Below, one piece after another: positions 1 through 8,339 of a stretch of 64,000 nucleotides of DNA. A program made the position numbers and the translations under genes. The notes below the pieces were generated by a model, which saw only the letters and a list, made by a program, of their open reading frames with translations, was not told the origin of the DNA and ran no database searches. Source of the DNA: Algoriphagus aquimarinus (GTDB lineage Bacteria; Bacteroidota; Bacteroidia; Cytophagales; Cyclobacteriaceae). The number at the start of each line of letters is the position of its first letter. The first letter of the stretch is position 1. The stretch spans positions 1-64,000 of the forward strand of contig NZ_VORW01000005.1 of NCBI RefSeq assembly GCF_007997215.1. The letters are read 5' to 3'.

Positions 1-377
1 TCAGATTTGAAGAGGAAAGAATAAAGGTGTGATTCCTTGCGCACAGTATCGACATTGCCGTACTTAGTCTCGAAGTCTGGCTACACCATTATTCTGTTTT
101 TTTGATTCATTCCAAAGATATGAGTCTCTGACTTGTGCTAATTATGCTGCAGTCTTCAAACTGCTTGTAATTTACCCATTATACCTTACCATTAAATGGG
201 CGACCTGGCAGTCCTTCATGTTCAACTCATTAGCCTCCTTTTCTAAAGTAAGAAATCCCCCTAGCCCCCTTTTATCGCGATCGATATGAGTAGGGAAAAT
301 AGCCAAACCTGAACCTCAATCATTACTTTCAGATAGCCATTATTTTAAATTCTTCATTCATTCATTTAAATTCCCCA
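1..377. other. Gene-free stretch with decayed repeats
   Basis: No ORF of convincing length lies here. The stretch contains short AGTC-rich palindromic fragments, such as GCAGT/ACTGC around 151-164 and an AGTCTCGAAGTCT motif near 67-79, that resemble those at 6420-6690. A C-rich half-palindrome (CCCCCTAGCCCCC) lies near 257-269. These look like remnants of intergenic repeats. No promoter for the following gene was recognised with confidence. Confidence 0.5.
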
Positions 378-1085
378 GTGTTAGAAATACTTTTCGAAGA
401 CGAATACCTCATTGCCATAAATAAGCCTTCTGGCTTACTTGTTCACAGAACATCCATTGCTGCAGAGGAGACTGTTTTTGCTTTGCAGATGCTACGCGAT
501 CAGATTGGTCAGCACGTATCGCCTGTGCATCGTCTGGACAGGCCTACGAGCGGTGTTTTACTTTTCTCCAAGAAGGAAGAAATCCTGCCTTTGCTAAAAG
601 AGCAATTTGCCGATCGGTCCGTTCAGAAAACCTATCTAGCGATTGTGCGTGGGATTCCTGAAGTTAAATCAGCGATGATTGATCATCCTTTGAAAAGTGA
701 GAGATCCGGAAGAATGCAGGAGTCGCAAACCTCTTATCAGGTTTTGGCCGAGGCAGAAATTCCATTTGATACCACAGGGAGATACCCAACCAGCCGCTAT
801 AGTTTGCTGGAATTGAAACCAGAAACCGGCCGAACTCATCAGATCAGAAGACATTTAGCTCATTTGAGGCATTATATATTGGGAGACAAAAAACATGGAG
901 ATAACAAACAAAACCAATTTTTCGAGAAGCAATTCGGAATGGAGAACTTGCTTTTGCATGCAAGAAAACTTGAGTTTAGGCATCCTATCTCCTCCGAAAA
1001 CATCTCAGTATTGGCCCAACTTCCCCCTCATTTCCAAAAGACAATAATTGATCTGGGCTGGTCAGAACTTCAATTGAAGGAATAA
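378..1085 (+). CDS. truC: tRNA pseudouridine synthase, TruC-type (RluA family)
   Basis: This is a stand-alone RluA-family pseudouridine synthase of 235 residues that isomerises uridine in RNA. The closest pattern is TruC, which modifies U65 of tRNA, but family members with other RNA targets are not excluded. NKPSG lies at residues 15-19. The catalytic motif HRLDRPTSG is at 51-59 with Asp54 as nucleophile. ETGRTHQIR at 149-157 and the GDKKHGD loop at 169-175 are the other family motifs. There is no N-terminal S4 domain, which fits TruC rather than RluC or RluD. The start is GTG; no better in-frame ATG lies nearby. Confidence 0.88.
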   Translation: MLEILFEDEYLIAINKPSGLLVHRTSIAAEETVFALQMLRDQIGQHVSPVHRLDRPTSGVLLFSKKEEILPLLKEQFADRSVQKTYLAIVRGIPEVKSAMIDHPLKSERSGRMQESQTSYQVLAEAEIPFDTTGRYPTSRYSLLELKPETGRTHQIRRHLAHLRHYILGDKKHGDNKQNQFFEKQFGMENLLLHARKLEFRHPISSENISVLAQLPPHFQKTIIDLGWSELQLKE

Positions 1086-1139
1086 AGCCCATCTTTTCCC
1101 AAAAATGGATTAGTTTAGAATACACATTTTATAAACCCT

Positions 1140-1199
1140 ATGAAATCGAGCCTGATTCAAGCAACACAGGAAAGATTATTATCCGTTATGCGAGATTCC
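1140..1199 (+). repeat. Copy A of a roughly 60-bp interspersed element
   Basis: GAAATCGAGC begins at 1142 and TGCGAGATTCC ends at 1199, a span of 58 bp. The same two end motifs recur with the same spacing and orientation at 46618-46677 and 62467-62526. The ends are imperfect inverted repeats of each other, matching at 8 of 11 positions. The copy lies just upstream of the M28 peptidase and creates a spurious in-frame N-terminal extension of that ORF. Confidence 0.6.
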
Positions 1200-1259
1200 T
1201 TGTCCGACTGGCATCAGCTGGGCGGGCATGTGTCCGATAAAAATCAAATTATAAATCAC

Positions 1260-2735
1260 ATGAAAAAATCACTTTTAGGCCTTGGCCTCTTATTGTCTGT
1301 GACTTTTGTAGCTGAAGCTCAAAAGAAGAAAATTGACAAGAAATTCGATGAAAAAGGAGCGATTTCTGAACTGACCTACCTTGCTTCTGATGAGTTAAAA
1401 GGTAGAGATCCTGCAGCTCCAGAAATGGCCCTTGCCTATGATTTCATAGCAAACCAACTAGAAGCTGCTGGTGCAAAACCAGTTCCTGGAACTGATGGCT
1501 ATTTTCAAAATATCCCTTTCCATCTTTCGTCCCCTCCTTCCAAAGGTAAAGTTACCATGGGTGATTCCACCTTCAGCCAGGGCGTAAACTTACTTGTGCT
1601 GGATGGAGAATCGCTGAGCGGAACTTATGAATTGGTGGATGTAGGATTTGGTACTCCGGCTGATTTTGAAGGAAAAGATCTAACTGGTAAAATAGCGGTG
1701 AGTAGCGTGGGTGCTCCAGACAAGATGGGACCTGCTGATTTATTCTCTCTGGGTAGCGAAAAAACTGCAAATGCCAAAAAGCAAGGTGCAGTAGCTTTAA
1801 TCGAGCGATTTAATATCCCATCAATTCCATGGCCTTTGATCGTCAATTACCTGAACCGTGCTCAAATGGGCATTGACAATGGTGAGTCAAGCAAATTACC
1901 TTACATCTGGGTGAAAGATCTCTCGAATGTATTGCCAAAGGAAATAGCTACTGGAAAAGCTAAATCGGCAGTTTTGGAGATAGAAGGAAAAACAAACAAG
2001 CTAATTGAAGGTAAAAATGTAGTTGCTTGGATTGAAGGAACAGACAAGACTCTGAAAAATGAGTTTGTGATGCTTTCTGCACACTATGATCACGTAGGAA
2101 TAGGAACTCCTGATGCCAACGGCGATTCTATTTACAATGGTACCCGTGATAATGCTGTAGGAACTGTAGCCGTCATGAATGCTGCCAAGTTTTTTGCTAA
2201 AAACCCACCAAAAAGATCCGTGTTGCTAGCACTTTGGACTGCTGAGGAAAAAGGACTACTAGGCAGTAGATACTTTGCTGAAAACCCTTTGATCCCCCTA
2301 AATCAGATCATTTACAACCTCAACATCGACGGAGCTGGTTATAATGACACTTCAGTTATCACGGTGATCGGTTTGGGAAGAACAACCGGTGATGATTTAG
2401 TGATTGAAGCTGTGGAAGACTTTGGTTTGAAAGCTTTGGCTGATCCAGCTCCTGAGCAAGGACTTTACGATAGATCTGATAATGTGAACTTCGCCAAAGA
2501 AGGAATTCCTGCTCCTACCTTCAGTCTTGGCTTTACAGCATTTGATGATGAGATCAACAAATACTATCACAAAGCGGGTGACCACGTGGACTCCATGAAT
2601 TTAGATTATGTGACCCTTTATTGGAAATCATTTATCCTAGCAGCTCAGAATATCGCTAATACAGCTAACCAACCTATGTGGGTTGCTGGTGATAAGTATG
2701 AGGAAGCTGGTAAAGCACTTTACGGGGATAAGTAG
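1260..2735 (+). CDS. Secreted M28 family zinc peptidase
   Basis: This is a secreted metallopeptidase of the aminopeptidase type, about 491 residues. I chose the ATG at 1260 because it gives a clean signal peptide (MKKSLLGLGLLLS... ending at AEAQ). The longer ORF from 1140 would add about 40 residues encoded by an interspersed repeat. The zinc ligands of the two-metal M28 site are visible in order: His in SAHYDH, Asp in RDNAVG, the Glu pair in WTAEEKG, Asp in NIDGAG and a late His in YYHKAGD. The stretch between the signal peptide and the catalytic core is compatible with a PA-type insert. Substrate is unknown; peptide scavenging in the periplasm or outside is likely. Confidence 0.88.
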   Translation: MKKSLLGLGLLLSVTFVAEAQKKKIDKKFDEKGAISELTYLASDELKGRDPAAPEMALAYDFIANQLEAAGAKPVPGTDGYFQNIPFHLSSPPSKGKVTMGDSTFSQGVNLLVLDGESLSGTYELVDVGFGTPADFEGKDLTGKIAVSSVGAPDKMGPADLFSLGSEKTANAKKQGAVALIERFNIPSIPWPLIVNYLNRAQMGIDNGESSKLPYIWVKDLSNVLPKEIATGKAKSAVLEIEGKTNKLIEGKNVVAWIEGTDKTLKNEFVMLSAHYDHVGIGTPDANGDSIYNGTRDNAVGTVAVMNAAKFFAKNPPKRSVLLALWTAEEKGLLGSRYFAENPLIPLNQIIYNLNIDGAGYNDTSVITVIGLGRTTGDDLVIEAVEDFGLKALADPAPEQGLYDRSDNVNFAKEGIPAPTFSLGFTAFDDEINKYYHKAGDHVDSMNLDYVTLYWKSFILAAQNIANTANQPMWVAGDKYEEAGKALYGDK

Positions 2736-2756
2736 TAAATATTGTAAGTAAAAAGT

Positions 2757-2804
2757 AAGAGGTAGTAAGTGGAATCATTGATGGGATTTCACTTACTACC
2801 TCTT
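2757..2804 (+). terminator. Long-stem hairpin terminator after the M28 gene
   Basis: A perfect 14-15 bp stem (AAGAGGTAGTAAGTG paired with its complement) extends by further pairs around a short loop and ends in TCTTTTG. It lies between two convergent genes and could stop transcription from either side. Confidence 0.75.
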
Positions 2805-2865
2805 TTGTATTTGTTGAAAACTGGAACTGTTAATTCTTTAAATATATCAGACCATGGCCAGGGCG

Positions 2866-3837
2866 TTATTTCAATTGCAGAAAATACAAATAGTCTTCAT
2901 ATCGTAATCCTATCCGATCACTTTCAATATAAAACCCTTCGCTGGGTGCAGAATCTTGCAGCTTTGGAAGCGCGTAAGATTTTATATAATTTGTGGTTTC
3001 GAGGTCGTAGATATCCAAAACCGCTTGTTCAGGATATTCTTTTTCACCTACATTGGAAATCACGAATAATTTTGGGCCGTATAAGAATGCGTCTGCTATT
3101 AACTCAGGAGCATTGTCTAGCATTACTCCCCCTCCTAATTCAAGAACTTTGGGATTCTCAAATTCATAGCGATAAGAGCCTACTTTAAGTTCACCGCTTA
3201 CTGTATTGAAAACAAACCAATGATCAGCAAAGTAGGATGTGTGGACTACGTATTTCCCTTCCTGAAGTAGCTTTCCCTCATATATCATTCCTGAATTTTC
3301 TTCATCGAATAATACATTTATATTTTCGATAGATTCTGATTCTAACCTGTTTAGATCATAGTATGAAAAACCGAGCTTAGAACCAGGCAAACTCGCTATC
3401 GTGAGTAATAAAGACTCACTAATTGCCACTCCTCTTTCTACAGGAGTCATGAATTTGTGATACAGGTAAACCGAATCAGAAAAACCCTGAACTTTATACG
3501 CGTGCTTCTGCGCATCAAAAATCCTGATTTTGTCTGAACCTAGTGGTTGAAAGTTCCTCACCATTAGATTTTCGGCTGGACCTTCTCCCCTTGCCCCTAG
3601 ACTATCAATAATCTTGAAGTTGGTATCATGCTTCAAAATGCTTTTGGAGTAATAATCATAGGAATAGTAATTACCATTCTCATACATTATCCTCCTAAGA
3701 GGCAAATCAAGCTCGATACTGTCGATAATTGACATATCCGAAAATGTTCTTTCTGCTGAATCTCCGGAAGGTTTACAAGAAAATATAAAGGATATCAGTA
3801 ATAGAAAAATGCCTGATACTAGATTAAAGAATTTCAT
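2866..3837 (-). CDS. 6-bladed beta-propeller lipoprotein
   Basis: This is a predicted lipoprotein of 323 residues with a signal peptide ending at Cys21 (ISFIFSC). The rest of the chain reads as a 6-bladed beta-propeller of the kind common in Bacteroidota, with repeated strand-turn patterns such as ALYDLN- and LDIYDLET-type segments and no catalytic motif. Function is unknown; relatives often sit on the cell surface or in the periplasm. The gene stands alone and converges with the M28 peptidase. The fold assignment rests on overall character only. Confidence 0.6.
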   Translation of the reverse strand: MKFFNLVSGIFLLLISFIFSCKPSGDSAERTFSDMSIIDSIELDLPLRRIMYENGNYYSYDYYSKSILKHDTNFKIIDSLGARGEGPAENLMVRNFQPLGSDKIRIFDAQKHAYKVQGFSDSVYLYHKFMTPVERGVAISESLLLTIASLPGSKLGFSYYDLNRLESESIENINVLFDEENSGMIYEGKLLQEGKYVVHTSYFADHWFVFNTVSGELKVGSYRYEFENPKVLELGGGVMLDNAPELIADAFLYGPKLFVISNVGEKEYPEQAVLDIYDLETTNYIKSYALPKLQDSAPSEGFYIESDRIGLRYEDYLYFLQLK

Positions 3838-3897
3838 TAAGATTGTTAAATGATAGTTGATTTAAAGAAACATCAAATTACGGATCCTATTTTATGA

Positions 3898-4302
3898 TCA
3901 ACCATTACATTTTAGAATTTTCGAGACATCAAGTCTAAATATTTTCCAATAAATATAATCATTGATAACTTTTTGGTCGTTTGAAAACTCTCCTATTGAA
4001 AGTTTGAAATCTCCGAAGTCAACAATTGTTGGATTTATAGATTCAATTATCCCATAACAATTATATGCTGTTTTATTTTCAGCTTGTTCAAATTTACATT
4101 CTTTGCTCTTGTTTTCACTGAAAACTGTTTCCCATTCTAGTGAATATTCTAAAGCAAAAAATTCAACAATGTATTCTTGCCCGATTTCTAAATCTATGCC
4201 CCAAAAATTTGCATATATATAATGACCTCTATAATTCCGAAATGTTACGATTCCTTCGAATTTATCTGCTTTTTCTATTTCAAAAACGAAAAGTTTATTC
4301 AT
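3898..4302 (-). CDS. Hypothetical protein, about 134 aa
   Basis: I do not recognise this family. I chose the ATG at 4302 (MNKLFVFEIEKADKF) over the longer ORF because the longer one starts inside the preceding transporter gene. The protein is rich in Glu, aromatic residues and Asn, has no signal peptide or membrane segment, and reads as a small cytosolic beta-rich protein. Its AT-rich coding sequence differs from its neighbours, which could mean recent acquisition. It lies 37 bp after the nucleoside transporter stop on the same strand. Confidence 0.5.
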   Translation of the reverse strand: MNKLFVFEIEKADKFEGIVTFRNYRGHYIYANFWGIDLEIGQEYIVEFFALEYSLEWETVFSENKSKECKFEQAENKTAYNCYGIIESINPTIVDFGDFKLSIGEFSNDQKVINDYIYWKIFRLDVSKILKCNG

Positions 4303-4339
4303 AGTTGGAATTTCAAAATTGCAAATAACTACCCAAAAA

Positions 4340-5626
4340 TCACCCAAACAACATCCCTGCAATCGTAGCAGTCATCAGACAAGCAAGTGAAGCAGCTAGT
4401 AAGGATCTAAGTCCTAATCGGCTTAAGTTTCCTTGTTGGTTCGGAGCGATTATGCTGATGCCACCCAATTGAATTGCTATAGAGCTAAAGTTAGAAAATC
4501 CACAAAGCGCATAAGTAGCGATCACAATGGACTTGGGACTTAGACTTCCCAGTTCCTTCATTTCCGAAAGGCTCAAATAGGCTACAAATTCGTTGATCAC
4601 AGTTTTCTGCCCCAGCAAACTACCCACTTGCAATGTGTCCACCCAATCTACACCAATCACCCAAGCAAATACCCGGAAGACCTGGCCAAAAAGATATTCC
4701 AAAGAGAAACCTTGAAACTGACCTCCCGTGCTGTTTACTACAAATTCATTTAAGCCTGTTATATCTCCTAAGATTCCCATCAAGAGGTAATTAACCGCAG
4801 CAATCACCGCTATAAATGCCAAGAGCATCGCTCCTACATTCAGTGCTAGTTTAAGTCCTTCAGAAGCACCTATTGACATGGCATCAATCAAGTTGACCCC
4901 CATCGCTTCTTCGTTTACTTCGAGCTTATCTTGCACCCGTTCTTTTTCCACTTCAGGGATAAACATCTTCGACATCACTATTGCCGCAGGGGCATTCATT
5001 ATACTAGCACCGAGTAGATAGGCTGCAAATCTACTTTGCTCCTCTGGACTATCTCCACCGAGAAAAGCCACATAACCAGCCAACACTCCACCCGCTATGG
5101 TTGCCATTCCACCAGTCATCAAGCACATCAATTCAGATTTACTCATTTGTGGAATGAAAGGACGAACAAGTAAAGGCGCTTCTGTTTGTCCCAAAAATAT
5201 ATTTCCTGCAGCAGATAAACTTTCTGGCCCAGAAAGTCTCATTGTTCTGGCCATCACCCAGGCGATCCCGAACACTACTTTTTGCAAAACTCCCAAATAG
5301 TATAATCCAGCTGATACAGTAGAGAAAAAGATGATCGTTGGAAGCACTTGGAATGCGAAAATGAAACCATAGCTATCTCCTGCTAGATCTCCAAAAATAA
5401 ATGAGGCACCATCACGGCTGAAGCTTAGAAACTTCACAAAGCCCCGGCTAACCATCGCAAAGCCACTTTCCACTATAGGTACTTGGGTGATTAAAAAGCC
5501 AAATACTAGCTGCAACAAAATGCCTATACCAACTAATCTCCAGTCTATTCTTTTCTTATTGCTTGAAAAAATAAAAGCCACCAAAACGATGACGGCCAGA
5601 CCAAAAACTCCTCTTAAGTAATCCAT
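4340..5626 (-). CDS. CNT-family (NupC-like) nucleoside transporter
   Basis: This is a concentrative nucleoside transporter of 428 residues in the inner membrane, expected to import nucleosides with H+ or Na+. It begins with a NupC-type amphipathic and hydrophobic N-terminus. It carries the conserved GQTEAPLLVRPF motif near residue 146 and the CGFSNFSSIAIQLGG motif near residue 380, both in the family's substrate-binding core, with about ten hydrophobic segments. Length matches the family. In related genomes (from memory) nupC follows etfB-etfA and the bifunctional nuclease directly; here a 1.1 kb repeat-rich gap separates them. Confidence 0.9.
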   Translation of the reverse strand: MDYLRGVFGLAVIVLVAFIFSSNKKRIDWRLVGIGILLQLVFGFLITQVPIVESGFAMVSRGFVKFLSFSRDGASFIFGDLAGDSYGFIFAFQVLPTIIFFSTVSAGLYYLGVLQKVVFGIAWVMARTMRLSGPESLSAAGNIFLGQTEAPLLVRPFIPQMSKSELMCLMTGGMATIAGGVLAGYVAFLGGDSPEEQSRFAAYLLGASIMNAPAAIVMSKMFIPEVEKERVQDKLEVNEEAMGVNLIDAMSIGASEGLKLALNVGAMLLAFIAVIAAVNYLLMGILGDITGLNEFVVNSTGGQFQGFSLEYLFGQVFRVFAWVIGVDWVDTLQVGSLLGQKTVINEFVAYLSLSEMKELGSLSPKSIVIATYALCGFSNFSSIAIQLGGISIIAPNQQGNLSRLGLRSLLAASLACLMTATIAGMLFG

Positions 5627-6123
5627 TCAATAATTAGTGCATAATAAGGCCTAAAAATAAGGAACACTTGTTCAGAAAACAATTATGAATTAAGTGGTTG
5701 GGGATGAATATTGACAGTTCGAGTTAGAAAAGTGATCTGTAATCAGTCCCAGTTTGGACTTTGATTCTGGTCATTCTGATAAATGCGCTGTTGCGGTTAT
5801 TTCAATTGAAGAGTCCAGGTGATGGAGAATCAGGGTAACTTCATCCATTACTATTTGTCCCTAAAGTAGTTTACGATGATTTCGCTCTTTCAGAGCTTTG
5901 ATTTTATTCCAACACTTCTTACCCAGTCCTACGAACTGGGCTATGGTATTTAGGGCTTTCAGCCATCCTGTTTTTGCGTAATTATTGATTGAAACTTGTT
6001 TGAGGATCCAATCTTTTTATGTGGTATGTGACGGAAAAAAGGTTAACCACATAGAATCATAGATTTTAATAGCTTAGAATGTGGCAAGGCATCATCCCAA
6101 TGAAGATCCAGTAACTTTGTTTT

Positions 6124-6171
6124 CTTTGTTCCTTTTGTGGTAGAGTATTTTGAACCACAAAAGGAACAAAG
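6124..6171. repeat. Perfect 18-bp inverted repeat
   Basis: CTTTGTTCCTTTTGTGGT at 6124-6141 is followed by a 12-nt loop and its exact reverse complement at 6154-6171. A degenerate relative sits about 190-200 bp further on, around 6314-6377. It has no U-run and is not next to a gene end, so a terminator is unlikely. Confidence 0.85.
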
Positions 6172-6216
6172 GGCATAATGCTTTCGAATGAGAATTAATC
6201 CGAAATGAGAACATTT

Positions 6217-6280
6217 CTATGTTTTCCTATGTGTCTATGTGGTGAAAAAAATAACCACATAGACACATAGATTTTCATAG
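6217..6280. repeat. 17-bp perfect inverted repeat, extended to 27 bp
   Basis: CTATGTGTCTATGTGGT at 6227-6243 pairs exactly with 6254-6270 across a 10-nt A-rich loop. A further CTATG/CATAG pair outside a 5-nt mismatch extends the stem to 6217-6280. The arm ACCACATAGACACATAG resembles widespread bacterial palindromes of the AACCACAGAGACACAGAG kind (recalled, not searched). Confidence 0.85.
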
Positions 6281-6696
6281 AGCTGAAATTGATAAGGCAT
6301 TAACAGGCATTTTCTTTGTTGCCTTTATGACTTTTTCGGTAGAGATTTTTGAACTACAAAAGAACCAAAGGACATAAAACTCACTCAGCCTAGATTTTCG
6401 ATCATTGTAGACCAACGTACATCTTGGTTCAAGTCTCCAGACTTGGACCCACTCTCAATGCAGTCTCCTGACTGCAACGATTTCCAAGGCACAAGCCTAA
6501 ATGTTTACATAAAAATCTTTCAGAGAAATTGAATTCTTTAAACGGAGATGAAGAAGTAATTAGTGGCCAATGCATGTGCTTAGAAAGCTACATTAAACAA
6601 ATCTATATGCCTTAGTGAGACACTCACACTGGGTTCTGGAAGTCTGAAGACTTCATTTATTCAAGTCCAAGTCATGAGACTTGAACTAAAGTCATA

Positions 6697-6724
6697 AAAA
6701 AAGCCCAAGATAGTCTCGGGCCTT
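6697..6724 (-). terminator. Terminator after the bifunctional nuclease gene
   Basis: Read on the minus strand, GGCCCGAG...CTTGGGCTTTTTTT forms a GC-rich stem followed by seven U residues, 9 nt after the stop codon of the bifunctional nuclease gene. Confidence 0.75.
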
Positions 6725-6732
6725 AAATTGTA

Positions 6733-7329
6733 TTAATTTCTTTTATTGATTTCATCGCGAATTCGAGCTGCTCGCTCATAATCTTCATTATTTATCGCTT
6801 TGTCAAGCATCTGATTGAGCTTGTCTAAACTGAAATCCTTCAAAGAAGGCTCTTTTTTAGTAGTGAATTTTTGTGATGAAGGAGCTGGATCTTTTTTATC
6901 GTCCTTCTTTTCTACTTCATAATGCTCCACTGCCCCTTCTGACATGGCCTTCTCAGTACAGTAGACCGGACTTCCAAATCGTATCGCTATCGCTATCGCA
7001 TCAGAAGGTCTCGCATCCACATCAGATTCGGTATGATCACTTTTACACTGAATTTTAGCGTAATAGACTCCTTCCTTCATATCGGTAATTACAATTCTTT
7101 CGATGTCAAAATTGAACCCAGAGGCAAATGACTTAAACAAATCATGTGTCATGGGACGATTAGGGACTATCTTTTCGATCTCCAAAGCTATCGCCTGAGC
7201 TTCAAACATACCGATCACAATCGGCAAACGTCTAGCTCCACCAACTTCCCCTAACACCAAGGTAAATGACCCTGACTGGGAATGGTTGGACGAAAGTCCT
7301 AAAATCTCGAGTTCTATGAGTTTTTCCAC
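6733..7329 (-). CDS. Bifunctional nuclease (DUF151) with C-terminal UVR motif
   Basis: This 198-residue protein has two parts. Residues 1 to about 135 form a DUF151/BFN domain, seen in LPIVIGMFEAQAIALE, DLF and DARPSDAIAIAIRF. Residues 168-197 form a UvrB/UvrC-type helical motif (LDKLNQMLDKAI...YERAARIRDEI). BFN proteins have reported RNase and DNase activity; the role in Bacteroidota is not settled. A low-complexity Lys/Asp/Ser linker joins the domains. It begins 6 bp after the etfA stop, so it is almost certainly in the etf operon, a pairing I recall as common in this phylum. Confidence 0.88.
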   Translation of the reverse strand: MEKLIELEILGLSSNHSQSGSFTLVLGEVGGARRLPIVIGMFEAQAIALEIEKIVPNRPMTHDLFKSFASGFNFDIERIVITDMKEGVYYAKIQCKSDHTESDVDARPSDAIAIAIRFGSPVYCTEKAMSEGAVEHYEVEKKDDKKDPAPSSQKFTTKKEPSLKDFSLDKLNQMLDKAINNEDYERAARIRDEINKRN

Positions 7330-7335
7330 AAAAAT

Positions 7336-8304
7336 TTATAATTCAGCTTTAAATGCTTCGTTCAATTTGGGTACAACCTCAAATGCATCTCCTACGATTC
7401 CGTAATCTGCAGCTTTGAAAAAAGGCGCATCTGGGTCTTTATTGATGACCACGATGCACTTTGAAGAGTTGACTCCTGCAAGATGTTGAATAGCTCCTGA
7501 AATTCCTATCGCTATGTATAAAGTTGGCGCGACTTTTATACCGGTTTGACCCACGTGCTCATGATGAGGTCTCCATCCAAGGTCAGAAACTGGCTTAGAA
7601 CATGCAGTAGCAGCTCCTAATATTTTCGCCATTTCTTCTACCATACCCCAGTTTTCGGGACCTTTCAAGCCTCGACCACCTGACACGACGATATCAGCTT
7701 CTGGAAGCAAGACATCTCCAGTTGCACGCTCGGTAGAAGTGATTTTAGAAGCAAAATCGGTATCATCCAGCGCTACATCGAACTTTTCCACTTGCGCATC
7801 AGCACCATCAAGTTTCAAATCAATTGCATTCTTCTTGATTGCAAGGATTTTATTATCAGTAGTTACTGTAGTTTCTGCGAAAGCCTTTCCTGTATAAATG
7901 CTTCTCTTCACGATATATGCACCATCAGTCTTTGGCAACTCTACTACGTTGGAAACCAACCCTGCCTGAAGTTTGATCGCAAGTCTAGCAGCAACGGCAT
8001 CTCCTAAAGAAGATTTCGCTAACACCAAGGTCTTTGCTCCGATTTGATTGAAAGCTTGAGCTACTGCCGAAGCATGTGCTTGGATCACACCTGCATCCAG
8101 TTTGCTGTCTGCACCGTGAAGTACTTTTGCAGCACCAGCTTTCCCTATTGCAGCTAATTCTTCGGCACCGATGGTACCAAGAGCTACTGCAACCACATCG
8201 CCCTCTCCAGTTTGTCCCGCTAAAGCATTTGCAAAAGAGACTGCCTCAAGACTGGTCTTTTTCACCTTTCCCTCGGCTTGTTCTATATATACTAAAATTG
8301 ACAT
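7336..8304 (-). CDS. etfA: Electron transfer flavoprotein alpha subunit
   Basis: This is the FAD-binding large subunit of ETF (322 residues), which carries electrons from acyl-CoA and other flavin dehydrogenases towards the quinone pool. The C-terminal FAD domain is clear: SGGRGLKGPENW near 208-219, VGQTGIKVAPTLYIAIGISGA near 252-272 and INKDPDAPFFKAADYGIVGD near 288-307. The N-terminal half has the ETF alpha/beta fold pattern. It lies 35 bp after etfB and 6 bp before the bifunctional nuclease gene, forming one operon. Confidence 0.95.
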   Translation of the reverse strand: MSILVYIEQAEGKVKKTSLEAVSFANALAGQTGEGDVVAVALGTIGAEELAAIGKAGAAKVLHGADSKLDAGVIQAHASAVAQAFNQIGAKTLVLAKSSLGDAVAARLAIKLQAGLVSNVVELPKTDGAYIVKRSIYTGKAFAETTVTTDNKILAIKKNAIDLKLDGADAQVEKFDVALDDTDFASKITSTERATGDVLLPEADIVVSGGRGLKGPENWGMVEEMAKILGAATACSKPVSDLGWRPHHEHVGQTGIKVAPTLYIAIGISGAIQHLAGVNSSKCIVVINKDPDAPFFKAADYGIVGDAFEVVPKLNEAFKAEL

Positions 8305-8339
8305 AATATCTTAATTTTTAATAAGTTATTGGGTTTGGA

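Larger units (their letters stand above)
5627..6732. repeat. Gene-free, palindrome- and repeat-rich region
   Basis: No protein-coding gene is seen across 1.1 kb. The stretch holds a CCCAGT/ACTGGG hairpin (5922-5940) flanked by CTTTCAG motifs, and two diverged copies of a roughly 140-bp sequence (6041-6180 and 6249-6377). It also holds two long near-perfect hairpins (6124-6171 and 6217-6280) and several AGTC palindromes: 6426-6449, 6459-6476, 6639-6654 and 6660-6685. These resemble REP-like intergenic repeats that spread without coding capacity. No transposase remnant is recognisable. Confidence 0.75.

Noticed and set aside
1140..1259. N-terminal extension of the M28 peptidase ORF
   Set aside because: It is encoded by an interspersed repeat copy and hides a perfect signal peptide that starts at 1260.
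2769..3188. 139-codon plus-strand ORF
   Set aside because: It starts inside a terminator hairpin and lies antisense to the beta-propeller lipoprotein gene, with no protein-like character.
6420..6690. Possible CRISPR-like repeat cluster
   Set aside because: Palindromes differ in sequence and spacing; no repeat-spacer regularity and no cas genes.
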